64,000 nt of DNA from NCBI RefSeq assembly GCF_034424645.1, contig NZ_CP139969.1, forward strand, positions 2,790,001-2,854,000. Direction: 5' to 3'. Origin of the DNA: Bordetella avium (GTDB lineage Bacteria; Pseudomonadota; Gammaproteobacteria; Burkholderiales; Burkholderiaceae_B). The position numbers were made by a program, and so were the translations under genes. Within the stretch, counting starts at the first letter, position 1. Each line of letters begins with the position of its first letter. The notes under the pieces are model-generated. The model was given only the letters and a program-made list of their open reading frames with translations, did not search any database and had not been told where the DNA came from. This document shows positions 42,806 to 56,003 of this stretch, piece after piece.

Positions 42806-44408
42806 GCCCTGCGCTGCTCGATCGACGCCACCGCGTGTTCAGCGCTGATGAAAACCTGCTCCGGCCCGACCGCCTCGATCAGGCCGGAGCGCTCCATCGC
42901 GGTGCGGAACAGGCCATGGCCGCCTGCAATCATCATCACGGTGTCGCGCGCATCGAGTTCGCGCTTGAGCGTGAACAGAGCCTCGACCGCATCGGCGTCG
43001 GCGTGAGTCATGGCCTCGGCATCCAGAACAAACCATTTGGCATTGCCCGCCAGCGCCACGACATCGCGCGCACGGCGGCGGCTGCGCTGGGATTGAGATG
43101 CAGCTTGCACAGCGCATGATCGCCCGGCAGCCTGCCCAGCAAAGCGTCGCGCGGATTGGCCGTCACGTACATGACATACATCAGCGTCGCGGTCACAGCC
43201 GTGACCACACCGCCCAGCACCCCGAAAAACACCACGCCAACCGCCGCCAGCACCGCAAAGCCCAGTTCTGCGCGTGACACACGCGCCAGTTGCACAAACG
43301 CCCCCCACTGAAACAGATGCATGGCTGCGAAGAGCAGGATCGCGGCCAGCACCGGCTGCGGCAGCCAGTACAGCAAGCCAGTCGCCACACTCACAATCAC
43401 CCCCAACGTCAGGGCGGCAACAATGCTGGCGAGCGGCGACGTCGCTCCCGAAGACAGGCTGACGGCCGTGCGCGAATCGGCGCCCGTCACGACAAAACCC
43501 TGAAACAGCCCGGCGGCCAGATTCGCGGCGCCAAAGCCCACCAACTCGCGATTCGGCTCGACCTCTTCACCGCTGACCGTGGCAAAGCTGCGCGCCGTGA
43601 CGATGCCGCTGGAAAAACTCACCAACAGCACGCCGCCCGCGCCCAGCAGAAAGCCGGGCACATTGCGGAAGTCCTCGGGTAGTTGGAAGCTGGGCAGGCC
43701 GGCCGGAATCTCGCCGACGACGGCAATACCCAGGCCGGGAAAGTTCAGGGCCCACGACAGAACGCAGCTTGCGGCGACCAACACAACGGCCCCCGGCCAG
43801 CGAGGCCGCCAGATGCGCTGCGCGGCAAGCGCGGCACAGCAGATCAAACCCAAGACCAAGGTGGCGGGATGGGCGCCCGTGACGAGCCGGGTCACGGCAT
43901 CAAAGGGGCGCAGCAAGTCGGAAGAATGCGGCCCCGCGCCGGTCAGGATGGCCAACTGCGACCAGGCCAGCGTGACGGACACGCCCGCCATATAACCCAC
44001 CAGCACAGGCCGCGACAACAGATTGGCCAAGACGCCCAGGCGGAACACGCGAGCCAGCAAGCAACCCAGCCCCACCACTACGGCCATGCCGGCTGCGGCC
44101 GCCAGACGTGCCTGCGGATCAACGATAGACAGGCCGGTCAGCGTCGCGGCGATCAAGGTGCAGGTGGCGGTATCCGGGCCGACGACCAGGGTGCGCGAGG
44201 CGCCGAAGAGCGCGTAGCCCAGCATGCCGGCAATCGCCGCCCACAGGCCGCTGGCGGCAGGCAAGCCCATCATGGTGGCATAGGCCAGGCCTACGGGCAG
44301 CGCCACGGCGGCGACGCTCAGGCCAGCCAGCGCATCGCGCCGCGCCGACGCTGCGCTGACACCGCGCCATTTGCGCAGCCCAGGTCCGAACAAGCGTTTC
44401 AGATTCAT
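42790..44408 (-). pseudogene. SulP-family anion permease, frameshifted before the STAS domain
   Basis: Starting at ATG 44408, the first frame encodes about 430 residues of a SulP transporter (GLSVAAVALPVGLAYATMMG; ALFGASRTLVVGPDTATC; FATVSGEEVEPNRELVGFGA) and then reads out of frame to a stop at 43008. The second frame (entered around 43110-43075) continues with a STAS-like domain (AKWFVLDAEAMTHADADAVEA) to a stop at 42790. The two pieces together give the normal SulP length. The shift equals loss of one base or gain of two in the run of GCC/GCG codons. It may be a true pseudogene, a base-call error or, less likely, programmed -1 frameshifting. Confidence 0.75.
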
Positions 44409-44443
44409 CGACAGGGTCAGAAATGAAATAAACCACAAGAAAC

Positions 44444-44476
44444 CGGGGCCTGGCCGCTCACGCGGTCCAGGCCCCG
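44444..44476 (-). terminator. Hairpin after pgk
   Basis: CGGGGCCTGG (44444-44453) and CCAGGCCCCG (44467-44476) form a perfect 10-bp stem. On the minus strand GTTTCTTG follows. It separates pgk from the SulP gene. Confidence 0.6.
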
Positions 44477-44499
44477 ATCATACCCGCAGCCGTAAAACG

Positions 44500-45693
44500 T
44501 CAGGCCGCGCGCTCTTGCAGCACCGCCACAGCGGGCAAGGACTTGCCTTCCAGAAACTCCAGGAAGGCGCCGCCGCCGGTAGAGATATAGCCAACCTTGT
44601 CGCCAATCTTGTACTTGGCGATGGCGGCCAGCGTATCGCCGCCGCCCGCGATGGAAAAGCCTTCCGAGTCGGCAATCGCCCGGGCGATCACCTGTGTGCC
44701 ATGGGCGAACTGATCAAATTCGAACACCCCCACCGGACCATTCCAGACGATGGTGCCTGCCTGGGCCAAAATAGCAGCCAGCGTTTGGGCCGTTTGCGGG
44801 CCGATATCCAGAATCATGTCGTCATCCGCCACCTCGGCAGCCGCCTTGACGGTGGCCTCGGCATCGGCGCCAAAAGACTTGGCGCACACCACATCGGTCG
44901 GAATAGGCACGGCCGCGCCGCGGCGGGCCATCATATCGATGACGGCGCGCGCCTCGGCGATCTGATCGGGTTCGGCCAGCGACTTGCCAATGGGCAGGCC
45001 CGCGGCCAGCATAAAGGTATTGGCGATACCGCCGCCCACCACCAACTGATCCACCTTACCGGCCAGCGCCTGCAGAATGGACAGCTTGGTCGAGACCTTG
45101 GAGCCGCCGACAATGGCCACCAGCGGACGCTTGGGGTCGTGCAGCGCACGACCCAGCGCGTCCAGCTCGGCTTCGAGCAGCGGACCGGCGCAGGCGATGG
45201 GCGCGAAACGCGCGATGCCATGCGTGGTGGCCTCCGCGCGATGCGCAGTGCCAAAGGCGTCATTCACATAAACGTCGCACAGCGCGGCCATCTTGCGTGA
45301 CAGCGTCTCGTCGTCTTTTTTCTCGCCCGGATTGACGCGGCAGTTTTCCAGCAGCACCACGCTGCCCGCATCCACCTTCACGCCGTCAACCCAGTTCTGC
45401 ACCAGCGGCACGGGCAGACCGAGCAGTTCGGACAGGCGCTGAGCTACGCGGACCAGCGAGTCTTCTTCGGTCAGCACGCCTTCCTTGGGACGTCCGAGAT
45501 GCGAGGTGACCATCACCGCAGCGCCGGCGTCCAGCGCCATGCGAATGCCCGGCACGGAGGCGCGGATACGGGTGTCTTCGCTGATGCGGCCGGCCTCATC
45601 GAAGGGAACATTCAGATCGGCGCGGATGAAAACCCGCTTGCCAGCCAGCTTGCCTTCCTTGGCGAGAGCCGACAGCGTATTCACTTTGGACAT
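44500..45693 (-). CDS. pgk: Phosphoglycerate kinase
   Basis: 397 residues; 1,3-bisphosphoglycerate + ADP to 3-phosphoglycerate + [21 protein letters not shown] near residue 20, [14 protein letters not shown] near 60, [19 protein letters not shown] near 195 and the C-terminal nucleotide-site [13 protein letters not shown] are all intact. It follows gap by 110 bp with a terminator-like hairpin between, so part of its transcription may come from its own promoter. Confidence 0.96.
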   Translation of the reverse strand: MSKVNTLSALAKEGKLAGKRVFIRADLNVPFDEAGRISEDTRIRASVPGIRMALDAGAAVMVTSHLGRPKEGVLTEEDSLVRVAQRLSELLGLPVPLVQNWVDGVKVDAGSVVLLENCRVNPGEKKDDETLSRKMAALCDVYVNDAFGTAHRAEATTHGIARFAPIACAGPLLEAELDALGRALHDPKRPLVAIVGGSKVSTKLSILQALAGKVDQLVVGGGIANTFMLAAGLPIGKSLAEPDQIAEARAVIDMMARRGAAVPIPTDVVCAKSFGADAEATVKAAAEVADDDMILDIGPQTAQTLAAILAQAGTIVWNGPVGVFEFDQFAHGTQVIARAIADSEGFSIAGGGDTLAAIAKYKIGDKVGYISTGGGAFLEFLEGKSLPAVAVLQERAA

Positions 45694-45726
45694 ATTGTCT
45701 TCCTTGTTCTATAGGTCTGCGTGGAC

Positions 45727-45790
45727 AAGAAAAAGGCCGGCACCTGGGGCCCGGCCTGTTGTCCAAGCCGGAGCCTCGCGAAAGGCTCCG
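45727..45790 (-). terminator. Terminator and second hairpin between gap and pgk
   Basis: On the minus strand AGGCCGG (45757-45751) pairs with CCGGCCT (45740-45734), then TTTTTCTTG follows: an intrinsic terminator. Just before it lies CGGAGCCT / AGGCTCCG (45769-45790). Partial termination would lower pgk relative to gap. Confidence 0.7.
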
Positions 45791-45803
45791 TGCGCATGGC
45801 AAC

Positions 45804-48870
<3,067 letters not shown>

Positions 48871-49081
48871 GCAAGAAGGCTCTTAGGCATTGGCACCTCA
48901 TATCAAGGCGCCAGAGGTAGATGGTGGAAAGCTCAGCATTTTACCATCTGGGGGTAACCCCATCCGACGCGATTAAAAACCGCTCGTCCGGCTGGCGCCG
49001 GACGCCCACTTCAGGCCAAAATGCGGCCTTCCCCCGAGCGCGGCCTTTGATGCGTCCCGTAATTTTTATCGCCCACCAAGC

Positions 49082-49816
49082 ATGAGTCTGCCCCGTTTTT
49101 TCTGCGATACCCCTCTAGCTGCCGGACAGCGCCTCGCGCTACCCGAAGCCCTGGCTCATCACGCCATCCGTGTGCTGCGCCTGCGCGACGGCGCCGTCAT
49201 TGTGCTGTTCGATGGGCGAGGCGGCGAGTATCCGGCCCGGCTGGAAATCGAAGGCAAGACGGGCTATGCGCAGTTGGCGGAACATGTCGCGCGCGAAGCC
49301 GAACTGCCCGGCCGCATCACGCTGGCTCAGGGGCTCCCGTCAGGCGACAAAATGGATTGGATCATCGAAAAAGCCGTGGAGCTGGGCGCCGCCGCCGTCG
49401 CGCCTATCGCCGCGCAGCGCAGTGTCCTGCAACTGAGCGGTCCGCGCCTGGAAAAACGTCTGTCGCATTGGCGCCGCATCGCCCAGGCCGCCGCCGAACA
49501 ATGCGGCCGCAACCGTCTGACTCAGGTCAGCGCCCCATCGAGCCTGCGGGAATGGCTGGCCCAGCCGGCCCAGGGGGCAAGGGTGATGTGCCACCCGGAA
49601 GCGGCCGATGACCTGCCCGGCTGGCTGGCAAGCCAGCCAGCCCCCGAAGCCCTGACACTGTTGGTCGGCCCGGAAGGCGGCTGGTCGGAAGAAGAACTCG
49701 CCGCCGCGCGTGCGGCGGGCGTGGCCTCGGTCAGGCTGGGCTCCAGAGTGCTGCGCACCGAAACGGCGGGTCTGGCGCTTATCGCTTCCGTCACCGCCCT
49801 TCTGGGCTGGAACTGA
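49082..49816 (+). CDS. rsmE: 16S rRNA (uracil-1498-N3)-methyltransferase
   Basis: 244-residue SPOUT methyltransferase. N-terminal PUA-like part (LPRFFCDTPLAAGQRLALPE; HHAIRVLRLRDGAVIVLFDG), then the trefoil-knot domain with MDWIIEKAVELGAAAVAPIA, AAAEQCGRNRLTQV and the SAM-site motifs LLVGPEGGWSEEEL and VRLGSRVLRTETAGL. It stands alone; convergent with the barstar gene. Confidence 0.94.
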   Translation: MSLPRFFCDTPLAAGQRLALPEALAHHAIRVLRLRDGAVIVLFDGRGGEYPARLEIEGKTGYAQLAEHVAREAELPGRITLAQGLPSGDKMDWIIEKAVELGAAAVAPIAAQRSVLQLSGPRLEKRLSHWRRIAQAAAEQCGRNRLTQVSAPSSLREWLAQPAQGARVMCHPEAADDLPGWLASQPAPEALTLLVGPEGGWSEEELAAARAAGVASVRLGSRVLRTETAGLALIASVTALLGWN

Positions 49817-49842
49817 TCCCCCAGGCGGCCTCAGACGGTAGT

Positions 49843-50307
49843 TCAGACCTCGCCGTAAGGCGTAGCCGCCACACCCGGCTCCGGATCGGGATGCCGTCCG
49901 GCATGCTCGACCAGATAGCAGAATACCCGGCCGTTCTCGCTGGCGAACTGCGCCGCGTCGGCGCAGGCGTTCTCGATGGCGACGGCATCGTCTGCCAGCG
50001 CCGGATCACCCGAATGCAGGCGATACAGCCAAAGCACGACACCCGTCTTGTTATCGAGGATGGTGTCGCACAGGCAATCGTAGAGGGCATCCAGATTGCC
50101 GCCGAAGAACTCGGGAAAATCCACTGCCTTGGCGATGGCGCGCAACACCGCCGAACGGCTGCGCGCACGATCGCAATCGGCCACGAGCAGGGCCATGCCC
50201 AGTTCGTGGGCAGCATTGACCATGGACTCTTTGTCCGTATCGTCGTGCTCGATTGCGCCGCCGCGGCGCAATTGTTTTATCAGCGTGGTCTGGCCGTTGC
50301 GCGTCAT
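49843..50307 (-). CDS. Barstar-family RNase-inhibitor-like protein
   Basis: 154 residues. The central part (about 35-125) matches the barstar fold: LGMALLVADCDRARSRSAVL, AIAKAVDFPEFFGGNLDALYDCL (the helix that plugs barnase, with Asp and Asn of G-N-x-D-A-L), then VLWLYRLHSGDP. Barstar normally neutralises a barnase-type secreted RNase. No such RNase is encoded next to it; the neighbours are patatin and rsmE. It overlaps the patatin stop by 4 bp and so belongs to the maeB-patatin-barstar transcript. Confidence 0.82.
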   Translation of the reverse strand: MTRNGQTTLIKQLRRGGAIEHDDTDKESMVNAAHELGMALLVADCDRARSRSAVLRAIAKAVDFPEFFGGNLDALYDCLCDTILDNKTGVVLWLYRLHSGDPALADDAVAIENACADAAQFASENGRVFCYLVEHAGRHPDPEPGVAATPYGEV

Positions 50308-51503
50308 GCCTGGGCCTCCTGGAAAAACTGCAATACGTCTTCACTACGCCGCATCGTATCGGCATAACCCAGTTCTATCAATCGTTCTGTGTAGGCACTT
50401 TCGAAGAGCAAATAGGATATGAGCGAGCCACCCCCTGCATGCCCCGGCACGGACGATACACCGAGTACGCGAAAAAGGGTACGCGCCTCGACGGGCATCG
50501 CGCTCAAATGTTCCAGGGCAAGCTGATCCAGCGACTGGCTGGGCGTGATGGCCAACACCTCCACGGGGCGTGGACCGCCAGACTGTGCACAATGCTCCAG
50601 GAGGCGGTTGGTGTTTTCCAGGCGCTCCAGATCCGAAGACAGACCATCCAGAAAAATACTGGCCAAGGCATGACCGCCCACCTGGGCTAGCGACGGATAG
50701 GGCGGCTCGGCCGCACGTTTCTCCGGATGGGTTTCATCGCGAAAACTGGTGCCCACCACCAGCACGCGGTGCGCGCCGAGATGGATGGCGGGGCTGATAG
50801 GGGCCAATTGGCGCATTGACCCATCCCCGCACCATTCCGTCTGCCCATGCACCGTGACCGCCCGGGCAGGAAAAACGAAAGGAATGGCCGACGACGCCAT
50901 GACATGATCTGTGCTGATATCCAAGGGCACGGCGCGCCGCAGCGAACGGCGCCAGGGTTCGATCACGCGCTCAGACTGATAAAAAGTCAGATGCTCGCCG
51001 CTGGTGTAGCCCGAGGCCGTGATCGCCAGGGCGGATAGCTGCCCCCGGCGCAGATTGTCGCGCATGCGCGGAAAATCCAGCGAACGCTCCAGCAATCGGG
51101 CCAAGGGCTCACTATCCAGCAAGGACTGCGGACGGCGGCGGCCGGCAAACATCCAGCCCAGGGCCAGCAAGCCCAGCCACCTGACACCGGTGCGGATCAG
51201 CCCTGGCGCATCCGCCCGGTAAACCATGCTGATGTGCAGGGATGACCAGAGGTGGCGCATGCGTCTGACCGCGAGATGCGGCCGGTCAGCGCGGCAGGCC
51301 AGCGCCGCTGCGTTGACCGCGCCGGCCGAGGTGCCGCAAATGATGGGAAAGGGATTGGGAAAGCTGGGCCGGCGCTGCGGATCGAGCAAGGCCATCACCG
51401 CGCTCAACACCCCGACCTGATAGGCCGCCCGCGCTCCGCCGCCGGTCAGAACCAGACCCGTGGAGCGCGGTGGACCGGCAGGGTCAGAGTGCGAGATTGG
51501 CAT
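50304..51503 (-). CDS. Patatin-like phospholipase
   Basis: 399 residues with a patatin domain (about 15-235). The oxyanion loop is LTGGGARAAYQVG, the nucleophile Ser is in ICGTSAGAVNAAALA (G-T-S-A-G), and the catalytic Asp is in WCGDGSMRQ. No signal peptide is visible, so a cytoplasmic or membrane-associated lipase acting on phospholipid or lysolipid is likely. It overlaps maeB by 20 bp upstream and the barstar gene by 4 bp downstream. Bordetella relatives have a similar protein of unknown lipid target. Confidence 0.87.
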   Translation of the reverse strand: MPISHSDPAGPPRSTGLVLTGGGARAAYQVGVLSAVMALLDPQRRPSFPNPFPIICGTSAGAVNAAALACRADRPHLAVRRMRHLWSSLHISMVYRADAPGLIRTGVRWLGLLALGWMFAGRRRPQSLLDSEPLARLLERSLDFPRMRDNLRRGQLSALAITASGYTSGEHLTFYQSERVIEPWRRSLRRAVPLDISTDHVMASSAIPFVFPARAVTVHGQTEWCGDGSMRQLAPISPAIHLGAHRVLVVGTSFRDETHPEKRAAEPPYPSLAQVGGHALASIFLDGLSSDLERLENTNRLLEHCAQSGGPRPVEVLAITPSQSLDQLALEHLSAMPVEARTLFRVLGVSSVPGHAGGGSLISYLLFESAYTERLIELGYADTMRRSEDVLQFFQEAQA

Positions 51504-53772
51504 CGACCACGGTCAGGGCAGTCATGTTGATGATGCGGCGTACGGTCGAGCTGGACGTCAGGATATTGACGGGGGCGTTGGCGCCCAGCAGGAAGGGACC
51601 GACGGCCACATTACCGCCTGCGGCCGTCTTGAGCAGGTTGTAGGCGATATTGCCGGAGTCCACGTTGGGGCAGACCAGCAGATTGGCCTCACCCTTGAGC
51701 GTGGACGAGGGCAGAATGCGCAGGCGCAGGGCCTCGTCCAGCGCGCAGTCCCCGTGCATTTCGCCATCGACTTCAAGGTCCGGGGTCTGTTCGCGCAGGA
51801 TATCCAGCGCGGCGCGCATCTTGCTGCCCGATGCCGAACTGCCGGAACCAAAGTTGGAACGCGACAGCAGCGCCACTTTCGGCGCCAGATTCAGGCGGCG
51901 CATCTTTTCTGCGGCAGCCTGAGTGATCTCGGCGATCTGTTCGGCAGTGGGATCGTCATTGATGTGCGTATCGGCCAGCGCCACCGTGCGCTCATTGAGC
52001 AGCAGGATGTTCATGGCGGCGTAGATATTGGCGCCCGGCTTCTTGCCGATCACCTCGTCGATGAAACGCAAATGGTCGTGGTAGGCGCCCACGCTGCCGC
52101 AAACCATGCCATCCGCATCGCCCAGGCGCACCATGACCGCGCCAATCAGCGTCGAGCGGCGGCGCATCTCGACCCGCGCCATTTCCTTGGTGATGCCACG
52201 GCGGCACATCAGTTCCCAGTAGGTCGTCCAGTATTGATGGAAGCGTTCGTCGTACTCCGGATTGGTGACCTCGACGTCCTGGCCCAGACGCAAGCGCAGG
52301 CCGAATTTCTCGATGCGCGTGGCCAACACGGCCGGACGGCCGACCAGAATCGGTTTGGCGAGTTTTTCGTCCACGATGACTTGCACGGCACGCAGCACGC
52401 GTTCATCTTCGCCTTCCGTGAACACGATGCGCGCGCGGCCCTGGTCACGCACGACCTGTTTGGCGATGGCGAACAGGGGTTTCATGAAAGCGCCGGAGTG
52501 GTAGACGAATTGCTGCAACTGTTCGACGTAGGCGTCCAGATCGGCAATCGGGCGGGTGGCCACGCCTTCGGCCATCGCCGCGCGGGCCACGGCCGGCGCG
52601 ATGCGCACGATCAGGCGCGGATCAAAGGGCTTGGGAATCAGGTAATTCGGACCGAAAGACAGATCGTAAGTGCCATAGGCGGCCGCCACGACTTCGTTCT
52701 GTTCTTCCTGGGCCAGCTTGGCGATGGCGTAAACCGCGGCCTTTTCCATCTCACGCGTGATCGTGGTGGCGCCGACGTCCAGCGCGCCGCGGAAGATGTA
52801 GGGGAAACACAGGACGTTGTTGACCTGGTTGGGATAGTCCGAACGGCCCGTGGCCATGACGATATCGTCACGCACGCTATTTGCGACTTCGGGCAGGATT
52901 TCCGGCGTGGGATTGGCCAGGGCCAGAATCAGGGGGCGCGGCGCCATCGCGGCGACCATTTCGGGTTTGAGTACACCGCCGGCCGACAGGCCCAGGAACA
53001 CATCCGCGTCAGCGATGACATCAGCCAGCTTGCGCGCGTCGGTTTTTTGCGCAAAACGGGCCTTGTCCGGGTCCATCAGCGCGACACGGCCTTCGTAAAC
53101 CACACCCTCGATATCGGTCACCCAGATGTTTTCCAGCGGCAGGCCCAGGTCCACCATCAGGTCCAGGCAGGCCAGCGCGGCCGCGCCGGCGCCCGAGGTC
53201 ACGACCTTGACCTGCTTGATGTCCTTGCCCACGACCTTCAGGCCGTTGATGAAGGCGGCGCTGACGGTAATGGCGGTGCCATGCTGATCGTCATGGAAGA
53301 CGGGAATCTTCATGCGCTCGCGCAGCTTGCGCTCGACCGTGAAGCACTCGGGCGCCTTGATGTCTTCGAGGTTGATGCCGCCGAAGGTGGGCTCCAGGCC
53401 GGCGATGATCTCGACCAGCTTGTCAGGGTCGGTCTCGTTGATTTCGATATCGAACACGTCCAGGCCGGCGAACTTCTTGAACAGCACGGCCTTGCCCTCC
53501 ATCACGGGCTTGGAGGCCAGCGCGCCGATATTGCCCAGACCCAGCACAGCCGTGCCGTTGGAGATCACACCCACCAGATTGCCGCGCGCGGTATAGCGAA
53601 AGGCGTTGGCGGGATCGTCGACGATTTCTTCACAGGCCGCCGCCACGCCGGGCGAATAGGCCAGCGCCAGATCGCGCTGATTGGTCAATTGCTTGGTCGG
53701 CGTGACCGAGATTTTGCCGGGCCGGCCGTGCTCGTGATATTCCAGCGCGGCTTTGCGAAGATTGGCATCCAT
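51484..53772 (-). CDS. maeB: NADP-dependent malic enzyme with PTA-like C-terminal domain
   Basis: 762 residues from ATG 53772. Oxidative decarboxylation of malate to pyruvate with NADPH production. Malic N-domain (about 15-150; [16 protein letters not shown]), NAD(P)-binding domain (about 165-400; [20 protein letters not shown]) and a C-terminal phosphotransacetylase-like domain (about 430-755; [20 protein letters not shown]) that in MaeB senses acetyl-CoA rather than catalysing. First gene of maeB-patatin-barstar. The upstream frame extension has no family match. Confidence 0.94.
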   Translation of the reverse strand: MDANLRKAALEYHEHGRPGKISVTPTKQLTNQRDLALAYSPGVAAACEEIVDDPANAFRYTARGNLVGVISNGTAVLGLGNIGALASKPVMEGKAVLFKKFAGLDVFDIEINETDPDKLVEIIAGLEPTFGGINLEDIKAPECFTVERKLRERMKIPVFHDDQHGTAITVSAAFINGLKVVGKDIKQVKVVTSGAGAAALACLDLMVDLGLPLENIWVTDIEGVVYEGRVALMDPDKARFAQKTDARKLADVIADADVFLGLSAGGVLKPEMVAAMAPRPLILALANPTPEILPEVANSVRDDIVMATGRSDYPNQVNNVLCFPYIFRGALDVGATTITREMEKAAVYAIAKLAQEEQNEVVAAAYGTYDLSFGPNYLIPKPFDPRLIVRIAPAVARAAMAEGVATRPIADLDAYVEQLQQFVYHSGAFMKPLFAIAKQVVRDQGRARIVFTEGEDERVLRAVQVIVDEKLAKPILVGRPAVLATRIEKFGLRLRLGQDVEVTNPEYDERFHQYWTTYWELMCRRGITKEMARVEMRRRSTLIGAVMVRLGDADGMVCGSVGAYHDHLRFIDEVIGKKPGANIYAAMNILLLNERTVALADTHINDDPTAEQIAEITQAAAEKMRRLNLAPKVALLSRSNFGSGSSASGSKMRAALDILREQTPDLEVDGEMHGDCALDEALRLRILPSSTLKGEANLLVCPNVDSGNIAYNLLKTAAGGNVAVGPFLLGANAPVNILTSSSTVRRIINMTALTVVDANLAL

Positions 53773-53869
53773 AGTTGCGGTCGTATCGTGTAAAAACGTC
53801 AATAGAAAAACAGAGAGCCGCCCCATCATGTAGGACGACAGCCTGGCGATATCTTACTCCGCCGCTCGC

Positions 53870-54670
53870 TCATGACGGGTGTTTCGGGTGGCCTTGAGCA
53901 CAGATGAAACGTCCCTGCGCATCAAACAAAGCCTTGACCTGCTGATCCACCCGCTCGCCCTCGACGCTGAGGCTTAAGGGGCTGTCCGCGGGCAGACCGG
54001 GCCGCCAGCGACTCTCCTGCACCCAGGCTAGCGCCCCCCCATGCCCCAGCAGCACCTGAGCCAGATTGGCCGGCTGGCGCAAGGCATCCAGACGAAAGCG
54101 GGCAGGCCAGCGCTGCCCGGCGGCATCCGTGCCAGCAGCGAGCCGAAACAGAGCGGGCACCAGCCGCTGCGTGGTGCCCGACCGTAAAGGCTGGCTGCCG
54201 GCAAGCCCGAAAGGGCCAAGGGATTCCACCACGCCATCGGCAAACATGACCGTAACGGCATTCAGGCCGCTGTCGGCGGGGCGCGCATAATCCGTGGCGC
54301 TGGCCAGCCAGACCGCCACACTTTGCTGCGGATCGGCCTGCCTGAATTGCGGCAAGCCGGCCCTGGCCAATTCGCCGACCGGACAACCGGGTGCCGCCAC
54401 CAGCGCCCCGTCCTCCTCGCGCCAGGCCCGCAGCGCACAAGGGTCTAGCCAAAGCCCCTCCGGCGGCCCCGCCAAACCCCATAGGCCTAGCACGATGCCG
54501 TAGTGGGCAGCCAGCTCACGCGCGCGCCAGACATCCTGCGGATGCCCCAGGATCAGACGCCGCTGTCGCAATTCACCCACGATGACGGCCCGCAGGCCCT
54601 CGCAAAAGGCCTCCCAGGGCGCTCGCTCGGGCCTGCGCCCCAGGAGAAAGGCGCGTCGGGATGATTGCAT
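53870..54670 (-). CDS. Putative FAD-binding oxidase-like protein, short
   Basis: 266 residues from ATG 54670. The N-terminus (MQSSRRAFLLGRRPE) has a twin-arginine look but no clear hydrophobic core. The middle resembles the FAD-linked oxidase (PCMH) half of glycolate or lactate oxidases: VVAAPGCPVGELARAGLPQF-like segment, then NAVTVMFADGVVESLGPFG. The catalytic C-terminal half of such enzymes is missing, so this is either a small divergent member or a truncated relative. Divergent from the aminotransferase gene by 33 bp. Low certainty on function. Confidence 0.5.
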   Translation of the reverse strand: MQSSRRAFLLGRRPERAPWEAFCEGLRAVIVGELRQRRLILGHPQDVWRARELAAHYGIVLGLWGLAGPPEGLWLDPCALRAWREEDGALVAAPGCPVGELARAGLPQFRQADPQQSVAVWLASATDYARPADSGLNAVTVMFADGVVESLGPFGLAGSQPLRSGTTQRLVPALFRLAAGTDAAGQRWPARFRLDALRQPANLAQVLLGHGGALAWVQESRWRPGLPADSPLSLSVEGERVDQQVKALFDAQGRFICAQGHPKHPS

Positions 54671-54703
54671 GGCTAAAATCTCTCTTTCGCTTTGAGACTT
54701 ATC

Positions 54704-55858
54704 ATGCCGCGCCTTGCCTCCCGTACCAACGATTTTTTGACATTCCAGGTTGTAGAACTTTTTAAAGAAGCGCAAGCGATGGCCGCGGCCGGGCGCGACA
54801 TCATCAGCCTGGGCATCGGCGAGCCGGACTTCACCGCCCCGCCCCAGGTCGTGGAAGCGCTGGAACGCGCCGCGCGCGCCGGCCTGAGCGGCTATTGCGC
54901 CCCAGGCGGCCTGATGCCGCTGCGCGAAGCCATCGCCGAGTTCTACGCCACCGAATTTGGCGCGCGCTTCAACCCCGAGCGCGTCATCGTGACGGCAGGC
55001 GCTTCGGGCGCCCTCGCCCTGGCCTGCGCCGCCCTGGTGAACCCCGGTAGCGAAGTCCTCATGCCAGACCCCTCTTATCCGGCCAACAGCAATTTCATCC
55101 TGGCTGCGGGCGGCCGGCCCAAGCTGGTGCCCAGCTACGCGGCCAAGCGCTTCCAACTGAGCGCACAGGATGTGCGGGATAACTGGGGCCCGTCTACGCA
55201 AGGCGTGCTGATCGCCTCGCCCAGCAACCCGACCGGCACCAGCATCGGCCATGAGGAACTCAAGGAGCTTCTGGCCGCCGTGCGCGAGCGCCAGGGTTAC
55301 ACCATCATGGACGAGATCTACCTGGAGCTGTCGTATGAACAGGCGCCGCGCTCGGCTCTGACCCTGGACGATGACCTCATCATCATCAACAGCTTCTCAA
55401 AGTACTTCCATATGACGGGCTGGCGCCTGGGCTGGATGATCGTGCCGGAATCCATGATAGGCGTCCTCGAAAAAATGTCGGCCAGCCTGCAGATCTGCGC
55501 GCCCACGCTGGCGCAACACGCCGCGCTGGCCTGCTTCAGCCCGGACGCTTTGAAGATCTTCGCGCAGCGCCGCGATGCGTTTCGCCAACGCCGCGACTAC
55601 CTGCTGCCCGAGTTCGAGCGCCTGGGCATTCCGGTGCCGGTCAAGCCCGATGGCGCGTTTTATATCTACTCGGACATCAGCCAATTGGGCCAGGACAGCC
55701 TGACGTTCTCCAAACGCCTGCTGCACGAGGCGGGCGTTGCCGCCGTACCCGGCGTGGACTTCGGTCCGACCCACGGCCTCACCACCATGCGTTTTTCCTA
55801 TGCAACCGGCCTTGACCGTCTGCAGGAAGCCGTGGCGCGAATCGGAAAGCTCCTCTAA
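54704..55858 (+). CDS. PLP-dependent class I/II aminotransferase
   Basis: 384 residues, fold type I. DIISLGIGEPDFTAPPQVVE near residue 29, SPSNPTGTSIGHEELKEL near 172, DEIYLELSYE near 204, and the PLP Lys in NSFSKYFHMTGWRLGW near 230; RFSYAT with the substrate-carboxylate Arg near 364. It belongs to the AspC/AlaT-like group; 2-oxoacid preference cannot be fixed. The ATG at 54704 is used; a TTG at 54692 is in frame but adds only four residues. Confidence 0.88.
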   Translation: MPRLASRTNDFLTFQVVELFKEAQAMAAAGRDIISLGIGEPDFTAPPQVVEALERAARAGLSGYCAPGGLMPLREAIAEFYATEFGARFNPERVIVTAGASGALALACAALVNPGSEVLMPDPSYPANSNFILAAGGRPKLVPSYAAKRFQLSAQDVRDNWGPSTQGVLIASPSNPTGTSIGHEELKELLAAVRERQGYTIMDEIYLELSYEQAPRSALTLDDDLIIINSFSKYFHMTGWRLGWMIVPESMIGVLEKMSASLQICAPTLAQHAALACFSPDALKIFAQRRDAFRQRRDYLLPEFERLGIPVPVKPDGAFYIYSDISQLGQDSLTFSKRLLHEAGVAAVPGVDFGPTHGLTTMRFSYATGLDRLQEAVARIGKLL

Positions 55859-55946
55859 TCATCTTATTTTCGTTCGTGATTGGGTAAAAAAAGAAAAAAC
55901 CCACACCACACCAGGAAGTCAGCTTACATTCAGTTAGGCGTGCTCT

Positions 55947-55999
55947 CAATAGAGTAAGGAGCCTCGCAGTCCAGGACTGCCAACGCCTTTGCTCTATTG
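55947..55999 (+). promoter_or_regulatory. Structured leader in front of the second inverse autotransporter
   Basis: Outer arms CAATAGAG (55947-55954) and CTCTATTG (55992-55999) enclose a perfect inner stem GCAGTCC-A-GGACTGC (55966-55980) and the only Shine-Dalgarno-like sequence, AAGGAG (55956-55961). The ATG at 56004 follows directly. RNA folding could hide or present the ribosome binding site; alternatively the palindrome is an operator. Confidence 0.4.
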
Positions 56000-56003
56000 C
56001 TCC

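Noticed and set aside
49843..51503. Patatin plus barstar as a toxin-immunity or antiphage pair
   Set aside because: Patatins occur in some defence systems, but there is no cyclase, sensor or RNase gene here and the pair is coupled to maeB; housekeeping context is more likely.
51460..53793. Plus-strand open frame opposite maeB (777 codons)
   Set aside because: Mirror frame of a strongly conserved malic enzyme; composition typical of antisense GC-rich frames. The same applies to frames opposite tkt (46792-48957) and pta/DUF3141 (39220-40860).
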